Origin: Crenothrix polyspora
GTDB taxonomy: Bacteria; Pseudomonadota; Gammaproteobacteria; Methylococcales; Methylomonadaceae
Length of the DNA: 28,508 nucleotides
NCBI GenBank assembly: GCA_945903675.1
Contig: CAMDOP010000006.1
Location: forward strand, 1 to 28,508
Direction of reading: 5' to 3'
The notes beneath the pieces are model-generated. The model did not search any database and was not told the DNA's origin. It saw only the letters and a list, made by a program, of their open reading frames with translations. This document shows, in pieces, positions 1-7,616 of the stretch (the first letter of the stretch is position 1; each line of letters opens with the position of its first letter). Both the position numbers and the translations under genes were made by a program.

Positions 1-1587
1 GTCAGCACCAATCTGCATCACTGGCACATTATTAAAGAAGCGCAGAAAAAAGGTTCGAAAGTCATCGTAATCGATAGTTATGCGTCCAAAACAGCCAAAG
101 AAGCCGATGTTCATATTGCGCCAAAACCGGGTACCGATGGCGCATTGGCTATGGCGATGATACATACGATTATTGAAGAAGGTCTGGTCGATCAGGATTA
201 TGTCGATAATTACACAGTCGGTTTTGAAGCCTTAAAAGAGCGTGCGAAAATGCGTACCCCGGAATGGGCGGAAGCTATCACCGGTATACCAGCTGAAGTG
301 ATACGCACTCTGTCCCATGACTATGCGACGACACAGCCTGCGGTAATCCGTCTGGGCGTGGCGCTGGAAAGACATTATGGCGGAGGCCAAACCATCCGCG
401 CGGTCAGCTGCCTGCCCGCGCTGACCGGAGCTTGGCGTCATGTCGGCGGCGGCGCATTACAAATGCCTGTCTGGGAGCATCCCTACAAGTTTGACGTCAT
501 TTGTCGGCCAGACTTAATTCCCGAGGGCACGCGTGTTATTAATGCATTGCAACTGGGTCGCGTGCTCACCGACGAACCGCCTGCAGGTCCGCCGATTAAA
601 GCGATGATGTGCTGGAATGCCAATCCCGTCACCCAGGCACCGGAGACCGACAAGATAGTTCGGGGTCTACTCAACGAAGAGCTGTTTCTGGTTTCGGCGG
701 AGCATTTCATCTCCGATACCGCCTGTTATGCCGACATCCTGTTGCCTGCGTCTATGGGCGCGGAGCTGGAAGACATGATCCTGTCCTGGGGGCATCTGTA
801 TCTAACTTACAATGCTAAATGCGTCGAGTCACCGGGCGAGGCCATCCCGAATAACGAAATTTTTCGGCGACTAGCGGCTCGCATGGGTTATCAAGAAGAG
901 AACTTTCTTTGGTCGGATTCAGAATGCTTGGAAAATTATGTAGACTGGGACTCGCCCGCTTGCGAGGGCATAACGCTGGAGTCCTTGCGCGAACTGGGAT
1001 TTGCCAGACTTAACCTCGGAACCAAGGATAATCGCGCGCCGCATAAAGCCGGTAACTTTCCAACACCGTCCGGTAAATGCGAATTTGAAATAACCGGCGC
1101 TACAAACTTTGTCGCGGGTCCTTTTCGTCAGATGTATGAAGGCTTCCAGTCCGGCGAAGCACTGGACTCCTTGCCGGATTATGTATGTTCCAGAGAAACG
1201 TCGGCAACCAATCCCGATCTGGCGAAAAAATATCCCTTAAATATCATCTCGCCGAAAAGCCATGGCTTTTTAAATTCTTGCTACGCCAATATGGAGCAAA
1301 AAATCAAGGGACAGGGCGAACAGTTCGTACTGATCAATGCGCTGGATGCTGAGCAGCGCAACATTAAACAAGGTGATACGGTAAGGGTCTTTAATGATCG
1401 AGGTGCTTTTGAAGGCGAGGCCAAAATCACCGCTGATGTGAATCCCGGATTGATTGTCGCAACGCTGGGTTATTGGCGACAGTTGAACAAAGGCACAGTC
1501 AACAGCATCAGCTCGGCTGAATTTGTCAATATGGGTCATGCGCCGAGCTTCTCCGACAATCTGGTGCAGGTGGAAGCGATAACTTGA
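1..1587 (+). CDS. Molybdopterin-dependent oxidoreductase, C-terminal part (partial at window start)
   Basis: The frame is open from base 1, so the gene begins before the window; the first ATG at 145 is internal. The visible 528 residues cover the second half of the molybdopterin domain and the C-terminal dinucleotide-binding domain of a DMSO-reductase-superfamily enzyme. Family-like stretches are the segment ending IVIDSYASKTAKEADVHIAP, the WNANPVTQAPE motif, the ADILLPASMGAELED block and the late LNIISPKSHGFLNS followed by a beta-rich tail (QGDTVRVFNDRG). Such enzymes bind bis-MGD molybdenum or tungsten and oxidise or reduce small substrates, for example formate. The Fe-S N-terminus and the active-site ligand lie outside the window, so the substrate cannot be assigned. 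Base composition looks GC-richer than genes downstream. No partner subunit follows on this strand. Family confidence is high, exact enzyme low. Confidence 0.85.
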   Translation, partial: VSTNLHHWHIIKEAQKKGSKVIVIDSYASKTAKEADVHIAPKPGTDGALAMAMIHTIIEEGLVDQDYVDNYTVGFEALKERAKMRTPEWAEAITGIPAEVIRTLSHDYATTQPAVIRLGVALERHYGGGQTIRAVSCLPALTGAWRHVGGGALQMPVWEHPYKFDVICRPDLIPEGTRVINALQLGRVLTDEPPAGPPIKAMMCWNANPVTQAPETDKIVRGLLNEELFLVSAEHFISDTACYADILLPASMGAELEDMILSWGHLYLTYNAKCVESPGEAIPNNEIFRRLAARMGYQEENFLWSDSECLENYVDWDSPACEGITLESLRELGFARLNLGTKDNRAPHKAGNFPTPSGKCEFEITGATNFVAGPFRQMYEGFQSGEALDSLPDYVCSRETSATNPDLAKKYPLNIISPKSHGFLNSCYANMEQKIKGQGEQFVLINALDAEQRNIKQGDTVRVFNDRGAFEGEAKITADVNPGLIVATLGYWRQLNKGTVNSISSAEFVNMGHAPSFSDNLVQVEAIT

Positions 1588-2190
1588 TTATCTAGCGTGG
1601 AAATAATCGATATTAAGGCAGGAAAACGAATCACAGTTTCTTGCCTTGATGAAGAAACAATGAGCAACCAGTTTGCTTTTTCATTCCCAACCTCGGCTTG
1701 TATGACGATATGCGTTGATGTTTTCTCAATCACTGACGCATATAGGGCATTACTATCGATTTACCCACGAATACTTAAAGTCAGCCTGCAAATACCTAGT
1801 CGATTTTCATAGTGTTTTTTGTCCATGATTTATGAGACAAGCAAGCTATTACTTTATAAGAGGTGACAAGTTGTGCCAAAAATCTTACTTTTTTGGGCAG
1901 TTTAAATTATGTCATCGTCACAAAGAAGACGGTCGTGACGGACTCTTTATTGTTGGTTTACGACCATTAATCACTTAGCGCTTACTTGAAACAGCCTGAC
2001 AATAAGACTCCGCAACCTAATTTTAGGAATTTGTCATGAAGCAAGATACCAATAATGATGATCAAAAAAACCATCAAGTCCCATGAAATGCAATCTAATT
2101 ACTTCAAATTGAGACCGCACCCACTGGGAACAACTAGCCCCAGCTGGCATAAAATAGACTAATTTGCCGAGCTAGATCTCAGCGTTCCTA
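1588..2190. other. Intergenic stretch of about 600 bases, possibly decayed genes
   Basis: I recognise no gene here. A GTG-started 71-codon frame (1597-1812, plus) follows the oxidoreductase by 9 bases, but it has no clear ribosome-binding site and no family resemblance I can name. A 16-codon frame at 2036-2086 (plus) does have a good AGGAA ribosome-binding site 6 bases before its ATG, which could be the surviving 5' end of a broken gene. The sequence after it contains stops in all three plus frames. Confidence 0.4.
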
Positions 2191-2523
2191 TCAAGCCTCT
2201 TTGATTTTAAAGCTATGTACCCAGACTAAACTCTCTGCTTTCCATTCCATGCCGGCATGCATTCTTAAAATGATATCTTTATACATATCCAAACTTGGAT
2301 AACCTTCTGCTTGCGCGTGTTCATCGGCCATATCACCTAAGCTTTGGCGCTCTAAGCTAGTCACTTCAAAAGTGATGCCTTCTAGGTCAAAAATTTCACC
2401 AGGAAAACCATAGATGCCATCACGGCGTTGTTGGGTTTTTGTGCCGGCTTTTGCGGCAGCGACTAATTTAGGATGTGTGACTAAACGTTCTATTGAACAC
2501 GTTCTTTCAGGATAGGTTGTCAT
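2191..2523 (-). CDS. ASCH domain-containing small protein
   Basis: A 110-residue protein of the ASCH (PUA-like beta-barrel) superfamily, thought to bind RNA or modified nucleotides. The family's GxKxxxxR-type motif near the N-terminus is visible as KAGTKTQQRR (residues about 25-34), followed by a beta strand with GEIFDLEGITFEVTSLER, typical of the barrel core. There is no signal peptide or membrane segment. It is a single gene on the minus strand, 162 bases downstream of the SDR gene, and the ATG at 2523 is the only reasonable start, with a weak ribosome-binding site. No specific function can be assigned. The full-length match to small stand-alone ASCH proteins is from memory and not from alignment. 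Confidence 0.7.
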   Translation of the reverse strand: MTTYPERTCSIERLVTHPKLVAAAKAGTKTQQRRDGIYGFPGEIFDLEGITFEVTSLERQSLGDMADEHAQAEGYPSLDMYKDIILRMHAGMEWKAESLVWVHSFKIKEA

Positions 2524-2645
2524 GATAGATACCGGCTAGAATTTAAATAGCTATTGTACACCGACTAGCGAGATCTTCCCTAAAGCCAAAGACACTAACT
2601 TATTTAGGTTTGAAGCCTCAAGTAACTGAATAGCTAGGTAATCAG

Positions 2646-2670
2646 AGCCCCTCTTTAGAAAAGAGGGGCT
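2646..2670. terminator. Strong GC-rich hairpin after the SDR gene
   Basis: Perfect 11-bp inverted repeat (AGCCCCTCTTT and its complement) around a 3-base loop, starting 15 bases past the SDR stop codon. Neither side has a clean T-run, so it may be an inefficient terminator or a dispersed palindrome that protects 3' ends. It is followed on the plus strand by AGGGGAAATTTTA; similar hairpins with this tail recur in many bacterial genomes (recalled, not checked). Confidence 0.5.
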
Positions 2671-2685
2671 AGGGGAAATTTTATA

Positions 2686-3456
2686 TTAACGCAAAAATCG
2701 ACCACCACTAATATCAATCAGGGCACCATTAATATGAGAAGACATATCGCTGGCTAAAAAATGTACACTGCTTGCGACTTCTTCAGCATAAGTATTACGA
2801 CCTAATGGCGTTTGCTTGCGGTAGTTTTCCATCATTTCTGGCGTGGAATGTATCTCATGATGCTGCGTTTCTACCGTGCCTGGCATGACTGAATTGGTAC
2901 GAACATAGGGCGCTAGTTCTTTAGCTAAGGTATGTGTAAACACCATTAAACCCCCTTTTGCGGCCGCATAAGCACCACCACCATTTGCGCCACCGGTTTG
3001 TACGGAGAGTGACAGTATATTAACGATACGTCCACTGCCGCTGGCACGTAAATGCGGAATCGCACGTTTAGTCACTAGAAAAGCACTGGTCAGATTAATA
3101 TCTAAGGATTTATTCCAATTTTCTAAGGTGCAATCTTCGATCTTGGCTCGTTTAACTAAGCCGCCACTATTATTAACAACGATATCCAAGCGGCCAGTGC
3201 TAGCCACTAGCTTATCGACCACAGAGTTGGCCCCGCTTTCTTTAGTTAAGTCGGCGGGTAAAAGCATGACCTTAATATCTAAGGCCGTTAATTCCTCAAG
3301 GAGTTGATGCGCGCTGTCTTCACTAGAATAATAGTGCAAACCAATAGTTGCACCGGCTTTGCCTAAAGCCAGTGCCACAGCGCGACCTATACCGACACCC
3401 GCACCGCTAATCAGGGCCACTTTACCGCGTAGATTTAATGACTGTTCGGGTATCAT
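2686..3456 (-). CDS. SDR family oxidoreductase (FabG-like)
   Basis: A 256-residue classical short-chain dehydrogenase/reductase. The Rossmann glycine motif GAGVGIGR is at residues 18-25, the NNSGG strand motif near 95-99, the catalytic Tyr163 and Lys167 in YAAAK, and the Ser in ILSLSVQTG at about 149-151. Length is normal for the family. It uses NAD(P)H to reduce or oxidise a carbonyl/hydroxyl in the cytoplasm; the substrate is unknown. The Tyr context AYAAAKGG and the long region after PGTVET resemble 3-oxoacyl-ACP reductase-like enzymes, but there is no fatty-acid gene nearby. A GAGGA ribosome-binding site precedes the ATG at 3456. It lies 21 bases downstream of the peroxiredoxin gene and is probably co-transcribed with it. 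Confidence 0.85.
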   Translation of the reverse strand: MIPEQSLNLRGKVALISGAGVGIGRAVALALGKAGATIGLHYYSSEDSAHQLLEELTALDIKVMLLPADLTKESGANSVVDKLVASTGRLDIVVNNSGGLVKRAKIEDCTLENWNKSLDINLTSAFLVTKRAIPHLRASGSGRIVNILSLSVQTGGANGGGAYAAAKGGLMVFTHTLAKELAPYVRTNSVMPGTVETQHHEIHSTPEMMENYRKQTPLGRNTYAEEVASSVHFLASDMSSHINGALIDISGGRFLR

Positions 3457-3477
3457 GTCAAATTCCTCAAGGTGGTT

Positions 3478-3942
3478 TTATAGCTGTTTAATTTTTTCTA
3501 AGATCTCTTCAGCATGGCCTTCATGATTGACGCCATAAGCGACTTCAGTCAAAACGCCTTGTTTATTAATGATGAAAGTTGATCGTAAAATGGCCATACT
3601 CTTAACGCCATTTCTGTCTTTTTCTCGCCAAACATCATAGTTCTCACAGAGTTCACCCTCAGTATCTGCTAACAGCATCACTTTGAGTGCATATTTATTG
3701 ATGAAATCAACATGGCTTTCACAAGAATCTTTGCTGACACCGATCACGACAGTATCGTGTTGGTTAAACTCTTCGGCGAGTCGAGTAAAGTCATTAGCTT
3801 CGATTGTGCAACCTGGAGTATCGTCTTTAGGATAAAAATATAAGACGACGTTTTTGTTATTGGTAAAGTCCGATAAATTAACCAACTGATTACGTTGGTC
3901 TTTTACACTAAACTGCGGAGCTAACTGCTGAATTTCTAACAT
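3478..3942 (-). CDS. bcp: Thioredoxin-dependent peroxiredoxin, Bcp/PrxQ type
   Basis: A 154-residue Bcp/PrxQ peroxiredoxin that reduces H2O2 and organic hydroperoxides with thioredoxin-like donors. The active-site motif PKDDTPGCT places the peroxidatic Cys at residue 45, as in E. coli Bcp. Position 50, the resolving Cys in E. coli Bcp, is Asn here; Cys74 (in SKDSCES) and Cys99 are the remaining cysteines, so Cys74 may resolve the disulfide instead, as in PrxQ forms with the second Cys in a later helix (inference). I chose the ATG at 3942 over the upstream GTG at 3951 because AAGGTG lies 6 bases before it. It is the first gene of a likely pair with the SDR downstream. Confidence 0.9.
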   Translation of the reverse strand: MLEIQQLAPQFSVKDQRNQLVNLSDFTNNKNVVLYFYPKDDTPGCTIEANDFTRLAEEFNQHDTVVIGVSKDSCESHVDFINKYALKVMLLADTEGELCENYDVWREKDRNGVKSMAILRSTFIINKQGVLTEVAYGVNHEGHAEEILEKIKQL

Positions 3943-4148
3943 AGGAATCACCTTTTTAATGAGTAACCGACTGATATTTATTTAAAAAATATTTCAGCGG
4001 CCATCATAATCAGCTATCAGCGTAAAGTCCAGAACAGTATTTTTTCTTCATAACAAACTTAAAGCAGCCTATATTGGCTATGGACTTCAATTCATTCCAA
4101 CTACGCGCTGTCTGCCGAAAGGACATAATATGATGATGATGAACTAGG

Positions 4149-5333
4149 TCACTCTATTACAGAACCTTGCTCTGGGATGCTCTTAGTACTATCAACGAAG
4201 ACCTGTTGATTAAATAGCGCAGTGAGTAAACTGCTTTGAAAGACTAAGCCAATAAATCGCTCTTCATCATCAACTATAGGAACATGGTGGTGACCTTCAT
4301 TAACCACCAGCGGCACCAACTCGGCTATATGCGCGTCAGCAGATAGCGTCTTAACTTTTCGAGTCATGATATGTCCCATCACTTCGGGCTTTTGAGTGGT
4401 CACATCTAAACTGGGCTTAATAAACGACAGCCATTTCTCTTGGAAGCTTTGATAAGGCGTCAATTTAATATGCTTTAAAAAATCATAATGGGTGACAATT
4501 CCAATGACCCGTTTTGATTTATCTAACACCGGCAACACTTTCAAATGATGTTCGTGCATCAGTGCCCAAGCCGATTCTACTTCAGTGGCATATTCGACGG
4601 TGATAATATTGCGTTGCATAATATCGCTGCATGTTTTTATAGCAGCGTTTTTCTGAAAGGACCGTAAATGTAACTGTGTTAAAAGCTGACATAAATCATC
4701 CGTACCAATATCCAAAAACTTATCAAAGCTCTGGATGACTTGCTCTATATCGCCTGTATTAATACTCAGCAAATAGCCTTGTTGATCATTTTGATTCGTT
4801 AAATGCGCAGGCATCGGTGTTTTTGCAAGCTGAAGACGCGGTAAAATTAGACGATTGACCAACAGTGCGATCATTAACATGATAACCACGTTGATGCCAA
4901 CAGGCATCAACAAAAAGCTAAAGTCGGGTAGATCAGCATTTACGGCATTATGTAAGGAGGCTAATGCCGTGGCAGCCCCAGGAGGATGCAAGCACCGTAA
5001 CAACAGCATCAACAACACTGAAAGCCCTACCGCAAAAGCAGATGCCCTTACAAAGTCAGTTTCATAATGCGCTATATAAATACCGACTAACGCTGATATC
5101 ATTTGACCGGCAGCAAAAGGCCAAGGTTTGGCCATCGTACTACTAGGTACCACAAATAAAAGCACCGCTGAAGCGCCCATTGAAGCCACTAAAATCCCAG
5201 CATTTTCAATGGCGTAAAGTTGAGTAACCGTCGCTGTCAAAAAAATAGCCATTAGACATGCTAATGCGGCATAGCTTTTTTGAATCAATGTTAACTGATT
5301 AGATGCTATCGTAAAGTTGTCGAAAAAGGTCAT
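4149..5333 (-). CDS. HPP family membrane protein with C-terminal CBS pair
   Basis: A 394-residue inner-membrane protein. The N-terminal HPP domain (about residues 1-170) has hydrophobic segments near 22-40, 47-63, 75-90, 98-113 and 145-165, and the signature His-Pro-Pro at 116-118 in LRCLHPPGAA. Two CBS domains follow at about 238-290 and 323-375 (IMQRNIITVEYATEVESAW; IMTRKVKTLSADAHIAELV) and probably sense an adenine nucleotide. HPP proteins of plants and cyanobacteria have been reported to transport nitrite (established for those members only). Here the gene lies 30 bases behind the reductase gene in an operon that NsrR probably controls, so handling nitrite or nitrate made during NO detoxification is a reasonable inference. 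The ATG at 5333 has GAGAG upstream. Confidence 0.85.
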   Translation of the reverse strand: MTFFDNFTIASNQLTLIQKSYAALACLMAIFLTATVTQLYAIENAGILVASMGASAVLLFVVPSSTMAKPWPFAAGQMISALVGIYIAHYETDFVRASAFAVGLSVLLMLLLRCLHPPGAATALASLHNAVNADLPDFSFLLMPVGINVVIMLMIALLVNRLILPRLQLAKTPMPAHLTNQNDQQGYLLSINTGDIEQVIQSFDKFLDIGTDDLCQLLTQLHLRSFQKNAAIKTCSDIMQRNIITVEYATEVESAWALMHEHHLKVLPVLDKSKRVIGIVTHYDFLKHIKLTPYQSFQEKWLSFIKPSLDVTTQKPEVMGHIMTRKVKTLSADAHIAELVPLVVNEGHHHVPIVDDEERFIGLVFQSSLLTALFNQQVFVDSTKSIPEQGSVIE

Positions 5334-5363
5334 CAGTTAGCTCTCATTAATAAATACCGTCCT

Positions 5364-6353
5364 TTACTTTACTGAGGCTGTTCCTACATGAAAGGCATCG
5401 GCATAAATATTTTGAATCGCTGACCCCTTTAAAAAAGCCTGTCTTTTCGCTTGATGTACCATATCAGGATGACCACATAAATAAATGCGCCAATCCTTTA
5501 AACTAGGTATATTGGACATCGCCACATCATGCGCACGTCCTTTAGCAAATCCGTTAGCTAAAGTTTCACTAGATAAGCACGGCGTGTAATAGAAATTTTG
5601 ATATTGCTGTGTCAATTGTTGCATTTCTTCGATCAAATAGAGCCCCTCTATTTCTCGACTACCATGAAATAAATGGATATCACCTCTGTGACCTTGATGC
5701 AGTGCTTCACTGATAATACCGAGCAACGGAGCAAGGCCACTACCCGTACCTATTAACATTAGATTTTGATCAAGTTGGTTAGGCAGATAATAACAAAGTC
5801 CCTGTGGATCTGAGATATCAAGGGTATCGCCTACCGCAAGCTCCTGATAAGCCCACTCACTAAATAGTCCATCCTTAAGTTTTCGAATATGGAATGTTAG
5901 GCTATCAGGATTTAATAAATGATTGTTTGCAATTGAATAGCTGCGCTGTAATCCGTCATGACGTTTTAAATTAACAAATTGTCCTGCATAATAATCCAAA
6001 GGTGTACTGCACTTTAGGGTTAATAATAGCATGTCAGAATTTAAGAGCTTTTTATCAATAACCGTTGTTTCTGTAAAAAAATCCTTTGGCTTATTTAAAC
6101 TGATAGTCATGTCTTGTTCGGGATAACATAAACACGCTAGAAAATAATTTTGATGCTGCAAAACATCGGTTAGTCCCTTTTGTGAGGCAGCAGGCGGTGC
6201 ATTATCTAGGCTACGAATCATACAGCTTTGACAAACACCTTTCCTACAATTGTTGGGAATGTCAATATTGTCACGTAATAGCGCATCCAGAACCGAATCA
6301 TCCTCCTGACAGGCTATTTCACGATCATTTAACTTAATTGTTTTTAACGACAT
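5364..6353 (-). CDS. [2Fe-2S]/FAD/NAD(P)H oxidoreductase, probable haemoglobin reductase
   Basis: A 329-residue soluble electron-transfer flavoprotein. An N-terminal plant-type ferredoxin domain (1-90) carries Cys36, Cys41, Cys44 and Cys74. An FNR-like FAD domain has RSYSIAN (about 134-140), and an NAD(P)-binding domain has GTGSGLAPLLG (about 204-214) and YLCGHPDMV (about 294-302). Architecture matches CDP-6-deoxyglucoseen reductase, phenol hydroxylase and methane monooxygenase reductases. It starts 15 bases after the truncated haemoglobin stop, so it may supply electrons to the haem, replacing the reductase half of flavohaemoglobin; that pairing is inferred from context. I chose the ATG at 6353 over the GTG at 6359 because AAAGG lies 8 bases before the ATG. 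Confidence 0.85.
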   Translation of the reverse strand: MSLKTIKLNDREIACQEDDSVLDALLRDNIDIPNNCRKGVCQSCMIRSLDNAPPAASQKGLTDVLQHQNYFLACLCYPEQDMTISLNKPKDFFTETTVIDKKLLNSDMLLLTLKCSTPLDYYAGQFVNLKRHDGLQRSYSIANNHLLNPDSLTFHIRKLKDGLFSEWAYQELAVGDTLDISDPQGLCYYLPNQLDQNLMLIGTGSGLAPLLGIISEALHQGHRGDIHLFHGSREIEGLYLIEEMQQLTQQYQNFYYTPCLSSETLANGFAKGRAHDVAMSNIPSLKDWRIYLCGHPDMVHQAKRQAFLKGSAIQNIYADAFHVGTASVK

Positions 6354-6368
6354 TCCCACAACCTTTAC

Positions 6369-6743
6369 TTAGCGTCCTAATACATCGTTGCGAGTGCTTT
6401 CACCGATAGCAGCCACTTGTGCAATTAGTTCCTGAGGAACATTAAGTTCAACCAGCGTTGCGCCCAGATTTTCTATAACCGCATCAAAATGACTGTCATC
6501 TAAACCTAATTTAACTAAATGAGCATGGCCTTTACGCATGTCTTCACCGGTATAGTTATGTGGACCTCCAAATGCCATCGTTAAAAAAGCTTTTTGTTTT
6601 GCCGCCTGTTTAGCCATATCAACGTCATCAAAAAATCGATTAATTCGATGATCAGATAACACTTTTCGATAAAAAATATCAACGGCTGCATTAACAGCGG
6701 CTTCGCCGCCTAGTTGTTCATAAAGCGTAGTTGTTTCAGTCAT
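6369..6743 (-). CDS. Group I truncated haemoglobin
   Basis: A 124-residue 2-on-2 globin of group I, close to the family's usual length. Visible features are the YEQLGG start, FYRKVLSDHRINRFF (B helix and CD1 Phe), the GGPHNYTG loop and the F-helix segment DMRKGHAHLVKLGL, where His73 is the likely proximal haem ligand, followed by HFDAV. Group I trHbs bind O2 and NO, and several oxidise NO to nitrate. It is the first gene of a minus-strand operon (reductase next, then HPP-CBS) and is transcribed divergently from nsrR, with a strong promoter overlapped by NsrR-type operators. NO dioxygenation is therefore the most likely role. No membrane segment or signal peptide is present. Confidence 0.9.
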   Translation of the reverse strand: MTETTTLYEQLGGEAAVNAAVDIFYRKVLSDHRINRFFDDVDMAKQAAKQKAFLTMAFGGPHNYTGEDMRKGHAHLVKLGLDDSHFDAVIENLGATLVELNVPQELIAQVAAIGESTRNDVLGR

Positions 6744-6794
6744 GTTTTTCTCGATGTTTTAGAAGACTATTGAATCACCACATTAAGTGGATAT

Positions 6795-6817
6795 AAGATG
6801 CATTTAAAATACAGCTT
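6795..6817. promoter_or_regulatory. NsrR operator, proximal to the haemoglobin gene
   Basis: The 23-bp site reads AAGATGCAT, then TTAAA, then ATACAGCTT. It closely follows the known NsrR consensus of AAGATGyATTT half-sites in inverted orientation (recalled); one arm base differs from perfect symmetry. It sits at about +1 to +23 of the predicted haemoglobin promoter, where a bound repressor would block transcription. Confidence 0.75.
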
Positions 6818-6823
6818 TAATAT

Positions 6824-6852
6824 ATTCTAAATTCCTATAAAATGTATGTCAA
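6824..6852 (-). promoter_or_regulatory. Sigma70 promoter of the truncated haemoglobin operon
   Basis: On the minus strand a perfect TTGACA (6852-6847) is followed after exactly 17 bases by TAGAAT (6829-6824), one base from the -10 consensus. The predicted start is near 6817, about 75 bases before the ATG at 6743. The -35 lies inside the 6836-6864 palindrome and the start lies at the edge of the 6795-6817 operator. Confidence 0.75.
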
Positions 6853-6864
6853 ATACATTTTATA
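6836..6864. promoter_or_regulatory. NsrR operator, nsrR-proximal perfect palindrome
   Basis: A perfect 12-bp inverted repeat (TATAAAATGTAT and its complement) with a 5-base centre GTCAA. The ATGTAT half-sites match the NsrR type. The site covers the -35 of the haemoglobin promoter and abuts the TATAAT of nsrR, so one bound dimer could repress both directions, including nsrR itself. Confidence 0.75.
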
Positions 6865-6866
6865 AT
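6861..6866 (+). promoter_or_regulatory. Probable nsrR -10 box; transcript nearly leaderless
   Basis: A perfect TATAAT lies 8 bases before the nsrR ATG at 6875. Transcription would start about base 6873, giving a 5' leader of only about 2 bases. No Shine-Dalgarno sequence is present in the AT-only stretch before the ATG. The -35 region is poor. Confidence 0.45.
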
Positions 6867-6874
6867 TAAAAATT

Positions 6875-7282
6875 ATGCAACTGACCCTTCACACCGACTA
6901 TTCTTTAAGAGTTTTAATTTATTTGGCGATGCATCCAGATCAACGCGTAACGATTACAGAGCTATCTACTTTTTTTAATATATCCCGCAACCATTTGGTT
7001 AAAGTCGTACATAGCCTTGGCCTAAAGGGCTTTATTAAATCTGTCCGAGGCAAAAATGGTGGTTTATATTTATCTAAGTCGGCTGACCAAATTCGTGTCG
7101 GAGAAGTCGTTAGACAAATGGAAGCAAATTTTCATATCGTCGAATGCTTCAATCCAAAAAAACAAGGTCTATGCCCCATCCAAGGGCAATGTAAATTAAC
7201 CTCATTACTTGGTCGTGCTAATGAACAATTTTTAAAAGAATTAGACGGCACGCTCTTAAGTGAAGTGTTACTTAATACATAA
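6875..7282 (+). CDS. nsrR: NO-sensing Rrf2-family repressor NsrR
   Basis: A 135-residue Rrf2-family regulator. It has the winged helix at 1-80 with recognition helix NISRNHLVKVVHSL, and the wing VRGKNGGLYLS. Three cysteines (91, 100, 106; spacing C-x8-C-x5-C) and Asp8 match the ligand set known for [4Fe-4S] NsrR, including the unusual aspartate. The motif ECFNPKK before the cysteines separates NsrR from IscR. NO destroys the cluster and releases DNA. Two NsrR-type palindromes lie directly upstream, between nsrR and the divergent haemoglobin operon, so autoregulation and control of NO detoxification are very likely. The ATG at 6875 gives the standard MQLTLHTDYSLRVLIYL start. Confidence 0.92.
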   Translation: MQLTLHTDYSLRVLIYLAMHPDQRVTITELSTFFNISRNHLVKVVHSLGLKGFIKSVRGKNGGLYLSKSADQIRVGEVVRQMEANFHIVECFNPKKQGLCPIQGQCKLTSLLGRANEQFLKELDGTLLSEVLLNT

Positions 7283-7352
7283 CACCTTATTGCTGTTCAA
7301 TAAGAAACGAGTAATTGAGGATCTGATTACTGAATATAAAAAATAACCTCAT

Positions 7353-7369
7353 CTTTATCAGCGATAAAG
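7353..7369 (+). terminator. Weak hairpin downstream of nsrR
   Basis: A perfect 7-bp stem (CTTTATC/GATAAAG) with a 3-base loop; a run of seven T follows only after 14 bases. It could end nsrR transcription but is poorly formed for an intrinsic terminator. Confidence 0.25.
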
Positions 7370-7415
7370 GCTAATTCTTCGTTTTTTTAATAACAAACAT
7401 TCAGATTAACTACTT

Positions 7416-7616
7416 ATGATTGAACCTGTTGCTTTAGAAGATTTTTTTATTACATTTTTTTCATCCGCTTTAATCATACTGGCAGGTGCAAGTTACGCAT
7501 TACTGTTTGCCTAGTCTAAAGTAAATCCTGTAATCAACATTAAAATTGCCGCTTATATTTCTTATGCCGCGCTGATACTGTCAGTGGCCATACAACATTG
7601 GCGTGGTGATGTCTGA
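7416..7616 (+). pseudogene. Broken small two-helix membrane protein
   Basis: From the ATG at 7416 one frame reads MIEPVALEDFF and then a hydrophobic helix (about residues 12-32). It meets TAG at codon 33 (7512-7514), continues with a second hydrophobic stretch (AAYISYAALILSVA), and reaches TGA after HWRGDV. The frame is kept across the TAG, which points to a nonsense mutation in a once intact gene. TAG and TGA are each one G-to-A change from TGG. The protein resembles small membrane proteins found beside haem-copper oxidases, but I cannot name the family. No good ribosome-binding site is present. Confidence 0.45.

Noticed and set aside
1597..1812. 71-codon GTG-started gene after the oxidoreductase
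   Set aside because: No ribosome-binding site, no family resemblance and an equally long antisense frame; kept only as a note in the intergenic entry.
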